NCBI GenBank assembly: GCA_018814265.1 | Contig: JAHIZU010000291.1 | Location: 1-5,428, forward strand | Direction of reading: 5' to 3' | Length of the DNA: 5,428 nt | Source of the DNA: Candidatus Margulisiibacteriota bacterium | Lineage (GTDB): Bacteria; Margulisbacteria; WOR-1; O2-12-FULL-45-9 | The notes under the pieces: generated by a model | Told to the model about the DNA's origin: nothing | The model's input: only the letters and a program-made list of their open reading frames with translations | The model's database searches: none | Shown: positions 5,271 to 5,428 of the stretch, in pieces | How positions within the stretch are numbered: the first letter of the stretch is position 1 | Layout of the letters: every line of letters starts with the position of its first letter | Made by a program: the position numbers and the translations under genes

Positions 5271-5428
5271 TTAAATGAGACCTTGCCACCTATTGTAATA
5301 ATAATTTAAAAGCGGCACAAATTCAGCGGTCGCTTTTTGATTGCCGCTTGAATTGGGATGATCATCGCTTCCGTCAGAAGCGGTGGGATAATACGCGGCA
5401 TTGGAACTCCCGGGAGCTGTGTAATGCT
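5271..5428 (-). CDS. C-terminal fragment of an upstream protein, possibly SGNH/GDSL-hydrolase-like
   Basis: A minus-strand frame enters at the right edge and is open for 51 codons to a TAA at 5273-5271, two bases before the GH57 ATG (TAATTATG). That spacing is typical of an operon and supports this frame over a second open frame ending near 5306. The visible sequence has a polar Gly/Ser/Asp stretch, then DDHPNSSGNQKATAEF and a hydrophobic/aromatic end VPLLNYYYNRWQGLI. A DHPNxxG motif near the C-terminus recalls block V of SGNH hydrolases (DxxHP), but a Ser rather than Asp stands three residues before the His, so the assignment is tentative. The N-terminus and most of the protein lie outside the window. 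It may be co-transcribed with the glycogen genes. Confidence 0.62.
   Translation of the reverse strand, partial: HYTAPGSSNAAYYPTASDGSDDHPNSSGNQKATAEFVPLLNYYYNRWQGLI
5292..5320 (-). promoter_or_regulatory. Possible internal promoter before the GH57 gene
   Basis: On the minus strand TACAAT (5297-5292, five of six matches to TATAAT) follows TTGTGC (5320-5315, three of six matches to TTGACA) at exactly 17 bp. A start near 5285 would give a leader of about 17 nt keeping AAGG at 5284-5281. The site lies inside the upstream coding end, and the AT-rich sequence makes chance matches likely. Confidence 0.3.
5311..5348 (-). other. Inverted repeat followed by a T-rich run, inside the upstream gene end
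   Basis: On the minus strand AGCGGCA (5348-5342) and TGCCGCT (5317-5311) form a perfect 7-bp stem around 24 nt, followed directly by TTTAAATTATTATT. This resembles a weak intrinsic terminator or attenuator. However, the loop is long and the structure lies within the reading frame that ends at 5271, so it could only partly reduce read-through into the GH57 gene. Confidence 0.3.

Noticed and set aside
5306..5428. Alternative minus-strand open frame at the right edge (reading ...KKRPLNLCRF then stop)
   Set aside because: It is open only for about 40 codons. The other frame ends in the operon-like TAATTATG junction and has a more protein-like sequence, so this one is probably not coding. The full upstream gene would settle it.

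Overview
This window looks like chromosomal DNA from an uncultured, probably anaerobic bacterium. All supported genes lie on the minus strand, so transcription runs from the right edge to the left. The encoded proteins are of bacterial or deep-branching type: a GlgA-type GT5 glycogen synthase, an archaeal/Thermotoga-like GH57 enzyme, and a lipoprotein with a long poly-threonine stalk. With short 'TGTCATnCCCG' palindromic repeats as well, this recalls candidate-phylum genomes such as Margulisbacteria/WOR-1 or Omnitrophica. That placement is a weak inference, since no phylogenetic marker gene is present.

Layout, in transcription order. (1) At 5428-5271 is the C-terminal 51 codons of an upstream gene, entering from outside the window and possibly SGNH-hydrolase-like. 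(2) At 5268-3292 is a GH57 4-alpha-glucanotransferase/alpha-amylase of 658 aa, starting 2 nt after the upstream stop codon. (3) At 3276-2233 is a GalT-family nucleotidylyltransferase, 15 nt downstream, with a near-perfect Shine-Dalgarno. (4) At 2226-931 is a compact glycogen synthase GlgA, 6 nt downstream, with no visible Shine-Dalgarno. (5) At 922-795 is a composite palindromic repeat element right after the glgA stop. (6) Around 790-728 is a short AT-rich region with a TATAAT box and a ribosome binding site. (7) From 727 to the left edge is the N-terminal 242 codons of a Thr-rich surface lipoprotein.

Genes 2-4 form a tight operon for alpha-glucan (glycogen) metabolism. GlgA extends alpha-1,4-glucan from an NDP-glucose donor. 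The GH57 enzyme rearranges or trims alpha-1,4-glucan chains. The GalT-like enzyme exchanges nucleotidyl groups between sugar phosphates and NDP-sugars. Its second-half motifs resemble the plant ADP-glucose phosphorylase branch as much as classical GalT, so it may act on the same ADP-glucose pool that GlgA uses. No glgC, glgB or glgP is visible here.

I see no mobile-element ORF, CRISPR array, tRNA or rRNA. The most unusual non-coding structure is the 128-bp nested hairpin element at 795-922. No clearly unprecedented multi-gene system is visible; the rest of the window is mostly ordinary carbohydrate metabolism.
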